DNA from: Gammaproteobacteria bacterium HGW-Gammaproteobacteria-11
GTDB taxonomy: Bacteria; Pseudomonadota; Gammaproteobacteria; Pseudomonadales; Pseudomonadaceae
DNA length: 64,000 nucleotides
Assembly (NCBI GenBank): GCA_002840055.1
Contig: PGZJ01000006.1
Coordinates: forward strand, 1 to 64,000
Direction: 5' to 3'
Shown here: positions 18,144 to 25,888 of the stretch, piece after piece
Layout of the letters: every line of letters begins with the position of its first letter
Numbering within the stretch: the stretch's first letter is position 1
Translations under genes and position numbers: made by a program
Notes under the pieces: generated by a model
What the model was told of the DNA's origin: nothing
The model's input: the letters and a program-made list of their open reading frames with translations, nothing else
Database searches by the model: none

Positions 18144-19658
18144 TTACTCCTGTGAATCCGGGGTGTTCAGGGGCAGATCCAGCTGGACGCGGCGGCGCAA
18201 CCAGGGGCTGGGTCGGTAGCGTGGCTCGCCATACACCGCTTGCAGATTGTGCAGCACGGTGAAGATGCGTTCCTTGCCATAGTGTTCGCCGAAGGCCAGC
18301 GGACCCTTGGGGTAACCCAGTGCCAGTTGAATGGCGCGGTCAATGCTGTCCGCATCGGTAATACCCTTTTGCACGATTTCGCAGCCCAGATTGACTACGC
18401 TGGCGATCAGGCGCTGGATCACAAAGCCGGGAGAGTCGTTGATGATCTCGACCGGTACGCCGTCGGCAGCCAGTGCCTGGCGGGCCTGGGCTACGGTATC
18501 GGCGCTGCTGGCCGGGTTGCGCATCAGGGTGCGGCGTTTGTCCCAGCTGGCGAACGTATCCAGCGCAAGGGTTTGCGCGGCGGGCAGACCAAGGCGGGCG
18601 GCCAGTTGGGTGCAATCCTCACCCTGTGGCGTCACCAGGCAGATAGCCTCGGCGCTGGGCTGGTTGCCCTGCTCCAGAGTCGCACCGGCTGCAGACAGCA
18701 CGGCCGATACCTGGCTGCGTACCTGTGCATCCTGGCTGTCGAGCCAGAACGGCCGGTTGATCAGTACTTCAGCCGGTGCGGGTTCAGCTGCTTCGATCTT
18801 CTGACCGTTGTCATAGCGGTAAAAGCCCTGACCGGTCTTGCGTCCCAGCAGGCCGGCGGCAACGCGCTGGGCAGCTATGAACGACGGCGTGTAGCGCGGA
18901 TCATGGTAGAACTGCTCGTAGACCGACTCCATGACCGCATGGGACACGTCCAGGCCGGTCAGATCAAACAGCTCGAAGGGGCCCATGCGAAAGCCCGGGC
19001 CGTCACGCAGGATGCGGTCGATCTGCTGCGGCGTGGCTACACCTTCACTGAGCATGCGCAGGGCTTCGGTGCCAAAGGCGCGACCGGCATGGTTGACCAG
19101 AAAGCCGGGGGTGTCCGGGGTGATCACGGCAAAGTGCCCAGCTTGTTCGGCCAATTGCACCAGACCGTCAATGTAGCGCTCTTCGGTACGTGAACCGCGA
19201 ACCACCTCGACAATCTTCATCAGCGGTACGGGGTTGAAGAAGTGGAAGCCTGCTACGCGCTCGGGGCGCTGGCAACCAGCGGCAATACGGGTAACCGACA
19301 GGGACGAGGTGTTGGTCGCCAACAGGCAGTCGCTACTGACCAGGGCTTCCAGATCGCGGAACAGGTTCTGCTTGACCTCAAGGATCTCGACAATCGCCTC
19401 GATGATCAGATCGCAGTCCTTGAGTGCTTCAAGGGTGGTGGCGGGCTGCATGCGGGCCACCGTGGCGGTGAACTCGGCTTCGCTCAGCTTGCCCTTGGCG
19501 ACGCTGCGTTGCAGCAGGTCGGAGTTGAATTTGATGGCATCGTGAATGGCCTCGACGCGGGTATCGTAGATCAGGACTTGCTGGCCGCTGCTGGCAAACA
19601 GCTGGGCAATGCCGCGGCCCATGGCGCCTGCGCCTATCACACCAATACGCTGGAACAT
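18144..19658 (-). CDS. paaH: 3-hydroxyacyl-CoA dehydrogenase, PaaH-like
   Basis: NAD-dependent 3-hydroxyacyl-CoA dehydrogenase (504 aa), of the long form that oxidises 3-hydroxyadipyl-CoA in phenylacetate catabolism. The N-terminal Rossmann motif VIGAGAMGRGIAQ lies at about 7-19, ATNTSSLSVTRIA near 115, and HFFNPVPLMKIVEVV near 139. The first 3HCDH domain (FLVNHAGRAFGTEALRML) is followed by a second C-terminal one (ADSIDRAIQLALGYPKGPLAFG), as in PaaH. The rest of the paa operon is absent, so it more likely serves dicarboxyl-CoA oxidation with the thiolase directly downstream. A perfect ATTCCGC-ATG-GCGGAAT palindrome lies 27 bp upstream. Confidence 0.88.
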   Translation of the reverse strand: MFQRIGVIGAGAMGRGIAQLFASSGQQVLIYDTRVEAIHDAIKFNSDLLQRSVAKGKLSEAEFTATVARMQPATTLEALKDCDLIIEAIVEILEVKQNLFRDLEALVSSDCLLATNTSSLSVTRIAAGCQRPERVAGFHFFNPVPLMKIVEVVRGSRTEERYIDGLVQLAEQAGHFAVITPDTPGFLVNHAGRAFGTEALRMLSEGVATPQQIDRILRDGPGFRMGPFELFDLTGLDVSHAVMESVYEQFYHDPRYTPSFIAAQRVAAGLLGRKTGQGFYRYDNGQKIEAAEPAPAEVLINRPFWLDSQDAQVRSQVSAVLSAAGATLEQGNQPSAEAICLVTPQGEDCTQLAARLGLPAAQTLALDTFASWDKRRTLMRNPASSADTVAQARQALAADGVPVEIINDSPGFVIQRLIASVVNLGCEIVQKGITDADSIDRAIQLALGYPKGPLAFGEHYGKERIFTVLHNLQAVYGEPRYRPSPWLRRRVQLDLPLNTPDSQE

Positions 19659-19684
19659 GCGATGACTCCTTATTCACCCGATCA

Positions 19685-19701
19685 ATTCCGCATGGCGGAA
19701 T
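19685..19701. promoter_or_regulatory. IclR-like operator candidate before paaH-thiolase
   Basis: ATTCCGC-ATG-GCGGAAT, a perfect 17-bp palindrome 27 bp before the paaH start, at nearly the same distance as the site before the TRAP operon. Confidence 0.55.
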
Positions 19702-19907
19702 AGCATTTCGTTTAAGAAGGTGCGAGATTAAATCCTGCCGGTGTTCAGCGCAAGTTTACCGGTCTGGTACGGTTGGCTGTACCGCTGTTCGGTATTCCCC
19801 TGTGGCATACTTGTCTCATTACCGAACACCTTGCCCCGTGGTTTCCGTGTGTAAGCCCGGGGCATCAGCTTTAATCCAAGAGTGTAGTGAAAAAAGGTGA
19901 AGTCGCC

Positions 19908-20336
19908 GTGAATCAAGATCAGCGTCAGGCAGTAGAACGCTCCGTAACCGGTTTCTTTCAGGACCTGGGTTGTGAATTGACCGAATACAGTCAGGGCCGT
20001 GCCGTGGTCGCGCTGCGCCTGACGCCCAAGCACATGAACAACGCCAGCAATCTGCATGGCGGCGTCACGGCCAGCCTGCTGGATATTGCCATGGGTCTGT
20101 GCGGTACCTGGGCGGAGAATTCCGATGAGCGTCGCGTCGCCATTACCCTGTCGTTGAATGTGAATTTCTCCGCCACTGCACCGGTTGGCACCCTGGTTCG
20201 CGCGGTGGCGACCTGCCGCAGCGCGGGTCACAAGGTGTTCATGGCCTCCTGTGATCTGCTCGATGAACAGGATCGGCTGATCGGCTTTGGCGAAGGGGTG
20301 TTCAAGAAAGGCGCCTTCCGCAAGGACCTGCCCTGA
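19908..20336 (+). CDS. PaaI-type hotdog thioesterase
   Basis: Single-hotdog thioesterase (142 aa), hydrolysing acyl- or aryl-CoA. The PaaI-type core is visible: MNNASNLHGGVTASLLDIAMG (about 38-58) with the HGG motif, then LNVNFSATAPVGTLVRAVATC. Start: GTG at 19908 with AAGGTGAAG just upstream; a GTG at 19887 without a ribosome site is the alternative. It is divergent from paaH and ends 3 bp before the next membrane-protein gene, with which it is probably cotranscribed. Confidence 0.87.
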   Translation: MNQDQRQAVERSVTGFFQDLGCELTEYSQGRAVVALRLTPKHMNNASNLHGGVTASLLDIAMGLCGTWAENSDERRVAITLSLNVNFSATAPVGTLVRAVATCRSAGHKVFMASCDLLDEQDRLIGFGEGVFKKGAFRKDLP

Positions 20337-20339
20337 GCC

Positions 20340-21683
20340 ATGAAAGGCTATCTACTGCCCCTGGGCGTCGGTCTTGAGCTGGCCTCGCTGCTGGCTCAGT
20401 TACCCTGGCTGAGCTGGTTGGCGGCGCTGGTCTTTCTTGGCTATTTTCTGCTGCACTACCGCCGCCTCAATCCCTATCCCCGTTGGCTTGGTTTTATCAC
20501 CTTGCTGGTGGTGGCGCTGGCCGCCTACCGTCACAGTAGCGACCTCGGGTTATGGGCCAAACTGGCCAGCTCTGCGGCCTACTACACCAGCTTTCTGGGT
20601 GCCCTGGGCTTGATGCAACTGCTGGCCAAGCGTCTGCCGCAGCTGAGTGAGCTGCACAAGGCACTGCTGTCCGGTTCCAAGGTCGTGCTCTATCCGCGCT
20701 ATGTGCTGGCGGCTGGCAGCATCGGCTCGATTCTCAACTTCGGCATGATGAATCTGCTCTGTGGCACCCTGAGCGAGCATCTGAAGCGCTACGCCCTGAC
20801 CGACGAGCAGCGGCGTGAGGGTCTGCGCAGTGTCATGGTTACCACCCTGCGGGGTTTTGCCCTGGTGCCCTTGCTGGCGCCGACCAGCGTGACCATTGCG
20901 ATTATCTCGCGGGAAATGCCCGAGCTGACCTGGAGCATCATGCTGCCCTACGGCGCCGTCGCGGCGGCGATGATGATTGTGGTCGGCTGGCACCGTGAAA
21001 CCGCCGGCCTTCTGGCCCTGCGCGATAACATCGGTGACAGCAGTCGGGCTCAGGGCATGGTCGGTTTGCTGGTCGGCAGCCTGCTGGGTCTGGCGGCCAT
21101 GGCGTTGCTGGCTTCGGTCACCGTGCTCACTGCTTCGCAGGCGGCCATGGTGCTGGTGCCGGTCGGGGTGATCAGCTATTTGTTATGGCGCGAGCGCTCG
21201 GTCAAGGTGGCGACGCAGGAAGTGGCCGAGAACATGGCGACCATGCACAACGAGATGTTTATCTTCGGCTGTGCGGCATTGCTCGGTGGTGCCCTGGGCG
21301 CCTTGGTGCCCCTTGAGGCCTTGGCGCAATGGCTGGCGCAGGAACCCAAATACAACGTGCTGCTGGCGGTGGCCAGCCTGTTCAGCACCATTCTCCTGGC
21401 GGTAATTGGTGTCGCGCCGATCGTCTCGCTGTCGCTGATAGCCGGCTTGCTGGCGCAGTTGGCGCTGCTCGGTGTGCCGATCATGACCCCGGCCGTGGGC
21501 CTGATGTGCGGTTTCTCGCTGGCCATGATCTTTTCGCCCTTCGGTCCCTCGACCCTGATTCTGGCTCGTTACAGCGGCGAAAAACCCTTCCGCGTGGCCT
21601 TTGGCTGGAATGGCCGCTTTGTCGTCAGCGTCATGCCGTTATTACTGTTGCTGCTGTTTGGTACCTATTGGTTGCATAGCTGA
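20340..21683 (+). CDS. polytopic membrane protein, probable transporter (IT-superfamily-like)
   Basis: A 447-residue protein with 11-12 hydrophobic segments in two halves. The segments RGFALVPLLAPTSVTIAI (about 172-189) and CGFSLAMIFSPFGPSTLILA (about 390-409) are Pro/Ser-rich re-entrant-loop-like stretches at corresponding places in each half, as in ion-transporter superfamily carriers. I do not recognise the exact family and no substrate can be named. It starts 3 bp after the thioesterase stop, suggesting one operon. The structured repeats at 21731-22027 follow immediately. Confidence 0.7.
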   Translation: MKGYLLPLGVGLELASLLAQLPWLSWLAALVFLGYFLLHYRRLNPYPRWLGFITLLVVALAAYRHSSDLGLWAKLASSAAYYTSFLGALGLMQLLAKRLPQLSELHKALLSGSKVVLYPRYVLAAGSIGSILNFGMMNLLCGTLSEHLKRYALTDEQRREGLRSVMVTTLRGFALVPLLAPTSVTIAIISREMPELTWSIMLPYGAVAAAMMIVVGWHRETAGLLALRDNIGDSSRAQGMVGLLVGSLLGLAAMALLASVTVLTASQAAMVLVPVGVISYLLWRERSVKVATQEVAENMATMHNEMFIFGCAALLGGALGALVPLEALAQWLAQEPKYNVLLAVASLFSTILLAVIGVAPIVSLSLIAGLLAQLALLGVPIMTPAVGLMCGFSLAMIFSPFGPSTLILARYSGEKPFRVAFGWNGRFVVSVMPLLLLLLFGTYWLHS

Positions 21684-21730
21684 CGGGGGCTGGTTGGTTT
21701 TTTGTCGGGTGCTTATAGCGGATTGGGTGG

Positions 21731-21839
21731 CGCGGCCTGAGGCTAACCTGATCAGGACACGCCGTGAACCCGTCCCTGGGGGCTTGCTATGCCCGTCCAT
21801 GGGCATAGAGAGTCCTGGTCAGGTTAGCCTCAGGCCGCG
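21731..21839 (+). repeat. private-arm stem element, copy 1
   Basis: A 28-bp arm (21731-21758, starting CGCGGCCTGAGGC) is repeated inverted at 21812-21839 with one G-U difference. Between them is a core beginning GACACGCCGTGAACCC and containing the hairpin CTATGCCC-N6-GGGCATAG (21787-21808). The same core, with unrelated arms, is found at 21914-22027 (reverse orientation) and 63694-63804. It lies downstream of the putative transporter and mutM-proximal, in otherwise empty sequence. Could act as a terminator, a structured RNA or a mobile repeat. Confidence 0.85.
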
Positions 21840-21913
21840 TCAGGCTGAACCCGCTGTATGGTTAAATAGCCAAGAAAGACTCGATCCTCTGTGGCGGTTT
21901 GCACGGATTGCCG

Positions 21914-22027
21914 AGGTCGGTGTTGGCTTTGCCCTGTCTCAGACCATCTATGCCCAGGACGGGCATAGTGAGCGCCCAGGGATGGGTTCACCGCGTGTCT
22001 GAGACAGGGCAAAGTCAATGCCGACCT
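21914..22027 (-). repeat. private-arm stem element, copy 2
   Basis: Arms 21914-21944 and 21997-22027 (31 bp, three transition differences; contains CCCTGTCTCAGAC / GTCTGAGACAGGG). Read on the minus strand, the core starts GACACGCGGTGAACCC and holds CTATGCCC-N5-GGGCATAG. The orientation is opposite to copy 1, about 75 bp away. Confidence 0.85.
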
Positions 22028-22102
22028 GCACGGTCTAGCGGCCATGGGGTTCCTATTCATCATCTGAAACAACACAAGACACCTGCGGACTGATACAAGC
22101 CC

Positions 22103-22915
22103 ATGCCCGAACTACCCGAAGTCGAAACCACCCGCCGCGGCATTGCCCCGCACCTTGAAGGTCGCACAGTGACGCGGTTGATCGTGCGTAATCGCAGTCT
22201 GCGCTGGCCGATACCGGAAGATCTGGCCATCCAGATCGAGGACCAGACCTTCAGCCAGATTCGCCGCCGGGCCAAATACCTGTTGATGGACATAGGTGGC
22301 GGCAGCCTGATCAGCCATCTGGGCATGTCCGGCAATCTGCGACTGGTGCCGGCCGGGAGTCCTGTGGCCAAGCATGAACATGTGGATATCGAACTGGATT
22401 CCGGCATGGCGCTGCGCTACACCGATCCACGTCGGTTTGGCGCCATGCTCTGGGTCAAGGCTGGTGAAGTGCACCCGCTGATGTTCAAGCTCGGACCGGA
22501 ACCGCTGTCCGATGCCTTTGATGGCGAGCGGCTTTATCAGTGCTCGCGCGGCAAGGCGATGGCAGTCAAACCCTTTATCATGGACAACGCAGTAGTGGTT
22601 GGCGTGGGGAATATCTATGCCACCGAGGCGCTGTTTGCCGCCGGCATAGACCCGCGTCGCGAGGCCGGTCGTATCAGCCGGGCGCGGTATCAGCGACTGG
22701 CCGAAGAGATCAAACGCATCCTCGCCTACGCCATCGAACGGGGCGGCACTACCCTACGTGATTTTATCGGCGGCGACGGCCAGCCCGGCTATTTCCAGCA
22801 GGAACTCTTTGCCTACGGGCGAGGCAGTGAACCCTGCAAAGTCTGCGGCACCACCTTGAGTGAAGTGCGCCTGGGTCAGCGCAGCTCGGTATTCTGCAGG
22901 CGTTGCCAGTCCTGA
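22103..22915 (+). CDS. mutM: formamidopyrimidine-DNA glycosylase
   Basis: Base-excision repair glycosylase/AP lyase removing 8-oxoguanine and formamidopyrimidines (270 aa, normal). The N-terminus [14 protein letters not shown] supplies the catalytic Pro2 and Glu3. The helix-two-turn-helix lies around 130-220 ([17 protein letters not shown]), and the C-terminal zinc finger has four Cys (CKVCG...CRRC, about 245-268). All essential residues are present. Start is fixed by the catalytic proline. Monocistronic between the structured repeats and the acyltransferase gene. Confidence 0.98.
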   Translation: MPELPEVETTRRGIAPHLEGRTVTRLIVRNRSLRWPIPEDLAIQIEDQTFSQIRRRAKYLLMDIGGGSLISHLGMSGNLRLVPAGSPVAKHEHVDIELDSGMALRYTDPRRFGAMLWVKAGEVHPLMFKLGPEPLSDAFDGERLYQCSRGKAMAVKPFIMDNAVVVGVGNIYATEALFAAGIDPRREAGRISRARYQRLAEEIKRILAYAIERGGTTLRDFIGGDGQPGYFQQELFAYGRGSEPCKVCGTTLSEVRLGQRSSVFCRRCQS

Positions 22916-22997
22916 TTGGCGGTACTAAAGCAATGCCGTTATTGTCCTGAATACAAGGGTTACCTGTGTGACCCATAACAATAAAAACGGAGCACCC

Positions 22998-23561
22998 ATG
23001 GCAACCAGCCCCTTGTCCCAAAAGCTCGGCCGGGCAGCATTGCGCCTCTGCGGTTGGCGTATTGAAGGCCAGTTGCCTGACCTCGACAAGTATGTCGCCA
23101 TTGGCGCGCATCACACCTCGAACTGGGATTTTGTGCTGTTTCTGGCGGTCAAGTTTGCCCTGCAAATGCAGGTCACCTGGTTTGGCAAGCACAGTATCTT
23201 TTTCTGGCCGGTTGGCTATCTCTGGCGCGCCTGGGGTGGGGTGCCGGTTGAGCGGCATCATAAGCGCAACATGGTGGATCAGGCCGTTGCACTGTTTCGC
23301 AGTCGCCAGCAGATGGCACTGGTGATTTCCCCCGAGGGAACCCGCAAGAAAGTCGAGCGTTGGAAAACCGGTTTCTACCATATTGCTACAGGCGCCGGCG
23401 TACCTATTGTTTGTGGTGCGCTGGACTTTGCCAACCGACGTGTTGTGCTCAGCGAGCCATTCTGGCCTACTGGCAATCAGGAGGCCGATTTGTCGACCCT
23501 GTTGGCATTTTTCAAGCCCTACGTTCCGAAACATCCGGAATGTGCCTACAATGATGTGTGA
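22998..23561 (+). CDS. lysophospholipid acyltransferase family protein (PlsC-like)
   Basis: Membrane-associated glycerolipid acyltransferase-like protein (187 aa), a short PlsC form. The catalytic HX4D motif is HHTSNWD (about 36-42), and the substrate-binding EGTR (about 114-117) lies in SPEGTRKKVERWKTGFYHIA. Start: ATG at 22998 with GGAG upstream; a GTG at 22968 is less likely. Acceptor lipid unknown. Confidence 0.88.
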   Translation: MATSPLSQKLGRAALRLCGWRIEGQLPDLDKYVAIGAHHTSNWDFVLFLAVKFALQMQVTWFGKHSIFFWPVGYLWRAWGGVPVERHHKRNMVDQAVALFRSRQQMALVISPEGTRKKVERWKTGFYHIATGAGVPIVCGALDFANRRVVLSEPFWPTGNQEADLSTLLAFFKPYVPKHPECAYNDV

Positions 23562-23627
23562 AGGCTACCCCGGACGGGAGCCTCAATGAGAATAAACGCC
23601 TTTCGGGCCACAACCAGGGATTTATTT

Positions 23628-23969
23628 ATGCGCCTGTTCCGTCATACCACCGCCTTGATGGCGGGCATGCTGCTCACTGGCAGCGTTTTGGCCAACGACC
23701 CGACTTATGCGGGTTACCAGGAAAATGTTGAGAACCCAGGCATATTTGCCATGGTCGGTGATCTGGTCATTGCCCGTCCGCTGCTGATTGGCGTTACCGC
23801 CATTGGCGCTACGGCCTTTGTCGTCAGTCTGCCCTTTACTGCACTGGCGGGTAATACCAAGGAAGCAGGGCAGGAGTTGGTCGTGCGTCCCGGCCGTGAA
23901 ACCTTCATGCGCTGCCTGGGCTGTACCCGTATAGGCTATGGCCACAAGCAGCAGGAAGAAAACCGCTGA
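23628..23969 (+). CDS. small exported or membrane protein, conserved in pseudomonads
   Basis: A 113-residue protein. A signal peptide is likely ([22 protein letters not shown], cleavage about 22), followed by a second hydrophobic segment [19 protein letters not shown] (about 53-71). Two Cys lie near the end (RCLGCTRIG). Start: ATG at 23628 with AGGGA upstream, in preference to 23586. Similar small proteins are sometimes labelled multidrug transporter in databases, but nothing here supports that role. Confidence 0.7.
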   Translation: MRLFRHTTALMAGMLLTGSVLANDPTYAGYQENVENPGIFAMVGDLVIARPLLIGVTAIGATAFVVSLPFTALAGNTKEAGQELVVRPGRETFMRCLGCTRIGYGHKQQEENR

Positions 23970-24043
23970 TTTTGACGGGTTTTCCCTTGGGTCATTGAGC
24001 AGATGCCAATGACCCGCATCCCTTTTAGCGGGTTGTCGGCTTG

Positions 24044-25888
24044 ATGCGTGCACTGTTCAAACCAATCTGGGTACCAGCAGTTCTGTTGGTGCTGCTCCTT
24101 TTGTTTGTCTGGAAACCGGAACTGGCCACCCTGGCCGCCGGTATCGCCCTGTTCATGATGGGCATGCACCACCTTGAGGACGGCTTCCGTGCTTTTACCG
24201 GTGGCGCGCTTGAGCACTGGTTGTCCAAGAGCACCAATCGTCTCTGGAAAAGCCTGCTTTTCGGCATCACCAGCACCGCTATCGTTCAGTCCAGCTCCCT
24301 TGTCACGCTGCTCAGCATTGCCTTTCTGAGCGCAGGCATGATCAGTCTGTTGGCAGGCATTGGTATTGTCTTTGGCGCCAACCTGGGCACCACAACGGGT
24401 GCCTGGCTGATTGCACTGGTCGGTCTCAAGGTTGATCTGGCACTGGTTGCCATGCCCATGCTGGTATTTGGCGTGATGCTCGGGCGCCGTACCGAAAGCT
24501 TGTGGAAGGGTATGGGGCAGGTACTGCTGGGTATCGGCCTGCTGTTTCTCGGCATAGATCTGATGAAAGAAGGCTTCAGCGGCTTTGATGACATGCTGGC
24601 GCTTGATAGCCTGCATGTCACCGGTTTCAAAGGTGTGCTGATCTATACCCTGGTCGGACTGGTTGCGACTGTGCTGATGCAGTCCAGCCATGCTGCCATG
24701 ATGATTACGCTGGCGGCGCTGGCAGCTGGTCAACTGGCGTACGGCAATGCCCTGGCCATGGCCATTGGGGCTAACCTGGGGACCACCATTACTGCTGTGA
24801 TTGGTGCGATTGGCAGCAATAATGCCGGTCGGCGCCTGGCCGCGGCGCACATTCTGTTCAATCTGGTGACCGCGCTGGTGGCGCTGATGGTGCTCAATAC
24901 GCTGGCCCAGACGGTGGATTGGCTGTCCGCCCTGTTCGGTATCGACGAGCAGGCCTATACCCTCAAGTTGGCGCTGTTTCATACTCTATTCAACGTACTT
25001 GGCTTGGTCATCATGTTGCCCCTGGTGCCACTGATGGTTCGCCTGCTGATGCGCTGGCTGCCGGATAGCAAGCCTGTTGGCAGCCCGGAGGCGGTGTCCG
25101 TGGCGCTCAGTGAGCAACCGCGTATGCGCGCGCAGTATCTTAACGATTCGGCCCTGTTGCATGCTGATACCGCGCTCAAGGTGCTGGATCAGGAATTGCG
25201 CCACCTGGCGGCACTGAGTCGGCAGGTGATTGCTGCCGGGGTGTATCTGCCGGCTGGTGATCTGAACGATCTATCCCGCGAGGGGCTACACCGTCTGGTT
25301 CAACGGCCTGTTGCCATGGATGGCCGGGAGGATGCCGATGCGCTCTACGAGCGCCATGTCAAAGGGGTCTACAGCGACATTATCGACTTTATCAGTCGCA
25401 TGGATCTGTCTCTGCTGCCGGAGCAGCAGCAGTCGCTGATGGACATGAGTGCGGCGGCACGTGAGCTGGTCGAGGCGGTCAAGGCCACCAAGCACCTGCA
25501 GAGCAACCTGCGGCGGCAGATCGACAGTACCCAGCCAGCCATACACGATGCCTATGATCTGCTGCGTGAGCAGTGTGGTATGGCGTTGATCGATCTGGGC
25601 CGATTGCTCGATCTGGAAAGTGACAGCGAGGCCCGCGCCAAGCTGTTTCAGATCTATCTGGACGATGAGAAACTGTTTTCCGAACACTTCCAGCACGAAC
25701 TGCAGATGCGTTTGCGCAACCGCGAAATCGACGGCTGGCAGGCGTCTTCGCTATTGAACGATCTGCACTACCTGTTGCGCATCCGTCAGCATCTCTACAG
25801 TGCGCATGAGGCGCTGCATCATCCGTCCGGGGATGTTGCGCTGGAGCCGGCGATTGAGCGTATTGAGCCGACGCTTACCTTGCCTTGA
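24044..25888 (+). CDS. Na/Pi cotransporter family protein
   Basis: Inner-membrane sodium-phosphate cotransporter (614 aa). The N-terminal half carries two inverted Na_Pi_cotrans repeats with the QSSS/QSSHA motifs: AIVQSSSLVTLLSIAFL (about 85-101) and LMQSSHAAMMITLAAL (about 210-225), each followed by GANLGTT. The C-terminal half (about 360-610) is a soluble helical PhoU-like domain. Start at ATG 24044, directly after an in-frame TTG; no strong ribosome site is visible. Its end overlaps the convergent gamma-glutamyltransferase gene by 14 bp. Confidence 0.93.
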   Translation: MRALFKPIWVPAVLLVLLLLFVWKPELATLAAGIALFMMGMHHLEDGFRAFTGGALEHWLSKSTNRLWKSLLFGITSTAIVQSSSLVTLLSIAFLSAGMISLLAGIGIVFGANLGTTTGAWLIALVGLKVDLALVAMPMLVFGVMLGRRTESLWKGMGQVLLGIGLLFLGIDLMKEGFSGFDDMLALDSLHVTGFKGVLIYTLVGLVATVLMQSSHAAMMITLAALAAGQLAYGNALAMAIGANLGTTITAVIGAIGSNNAGRRLAAAHILFNLVTALVALMVLNTLAQTVDWLSALFGIDEQAYTLKLALFHTLFNVLGLVIMLPLVPLMVRLLMRWLPDSKPVGSPEAVSVALSEQPRMRAQYLNDSALLHADTALKVLDQELRHLAALSRQVIAAGVYLPAGDLNDLSREGLHRLVQRPVAMDGREDADALYERHVKGVYSDIIDFISRMDLSLLPEQQQSLMDMSAAARELVEAVKATKHLQSNLRRQIDSTQPAIHDAYDLLREQCGMALIDLGRLLDLESDSEARAKLFQIYLDDEKLFSEHFQHELQMRLRNREIDGWQASSLLNDLHYLLRIRQHLYSAHEALHHPSGDVALEPAIERIEPTLTLP

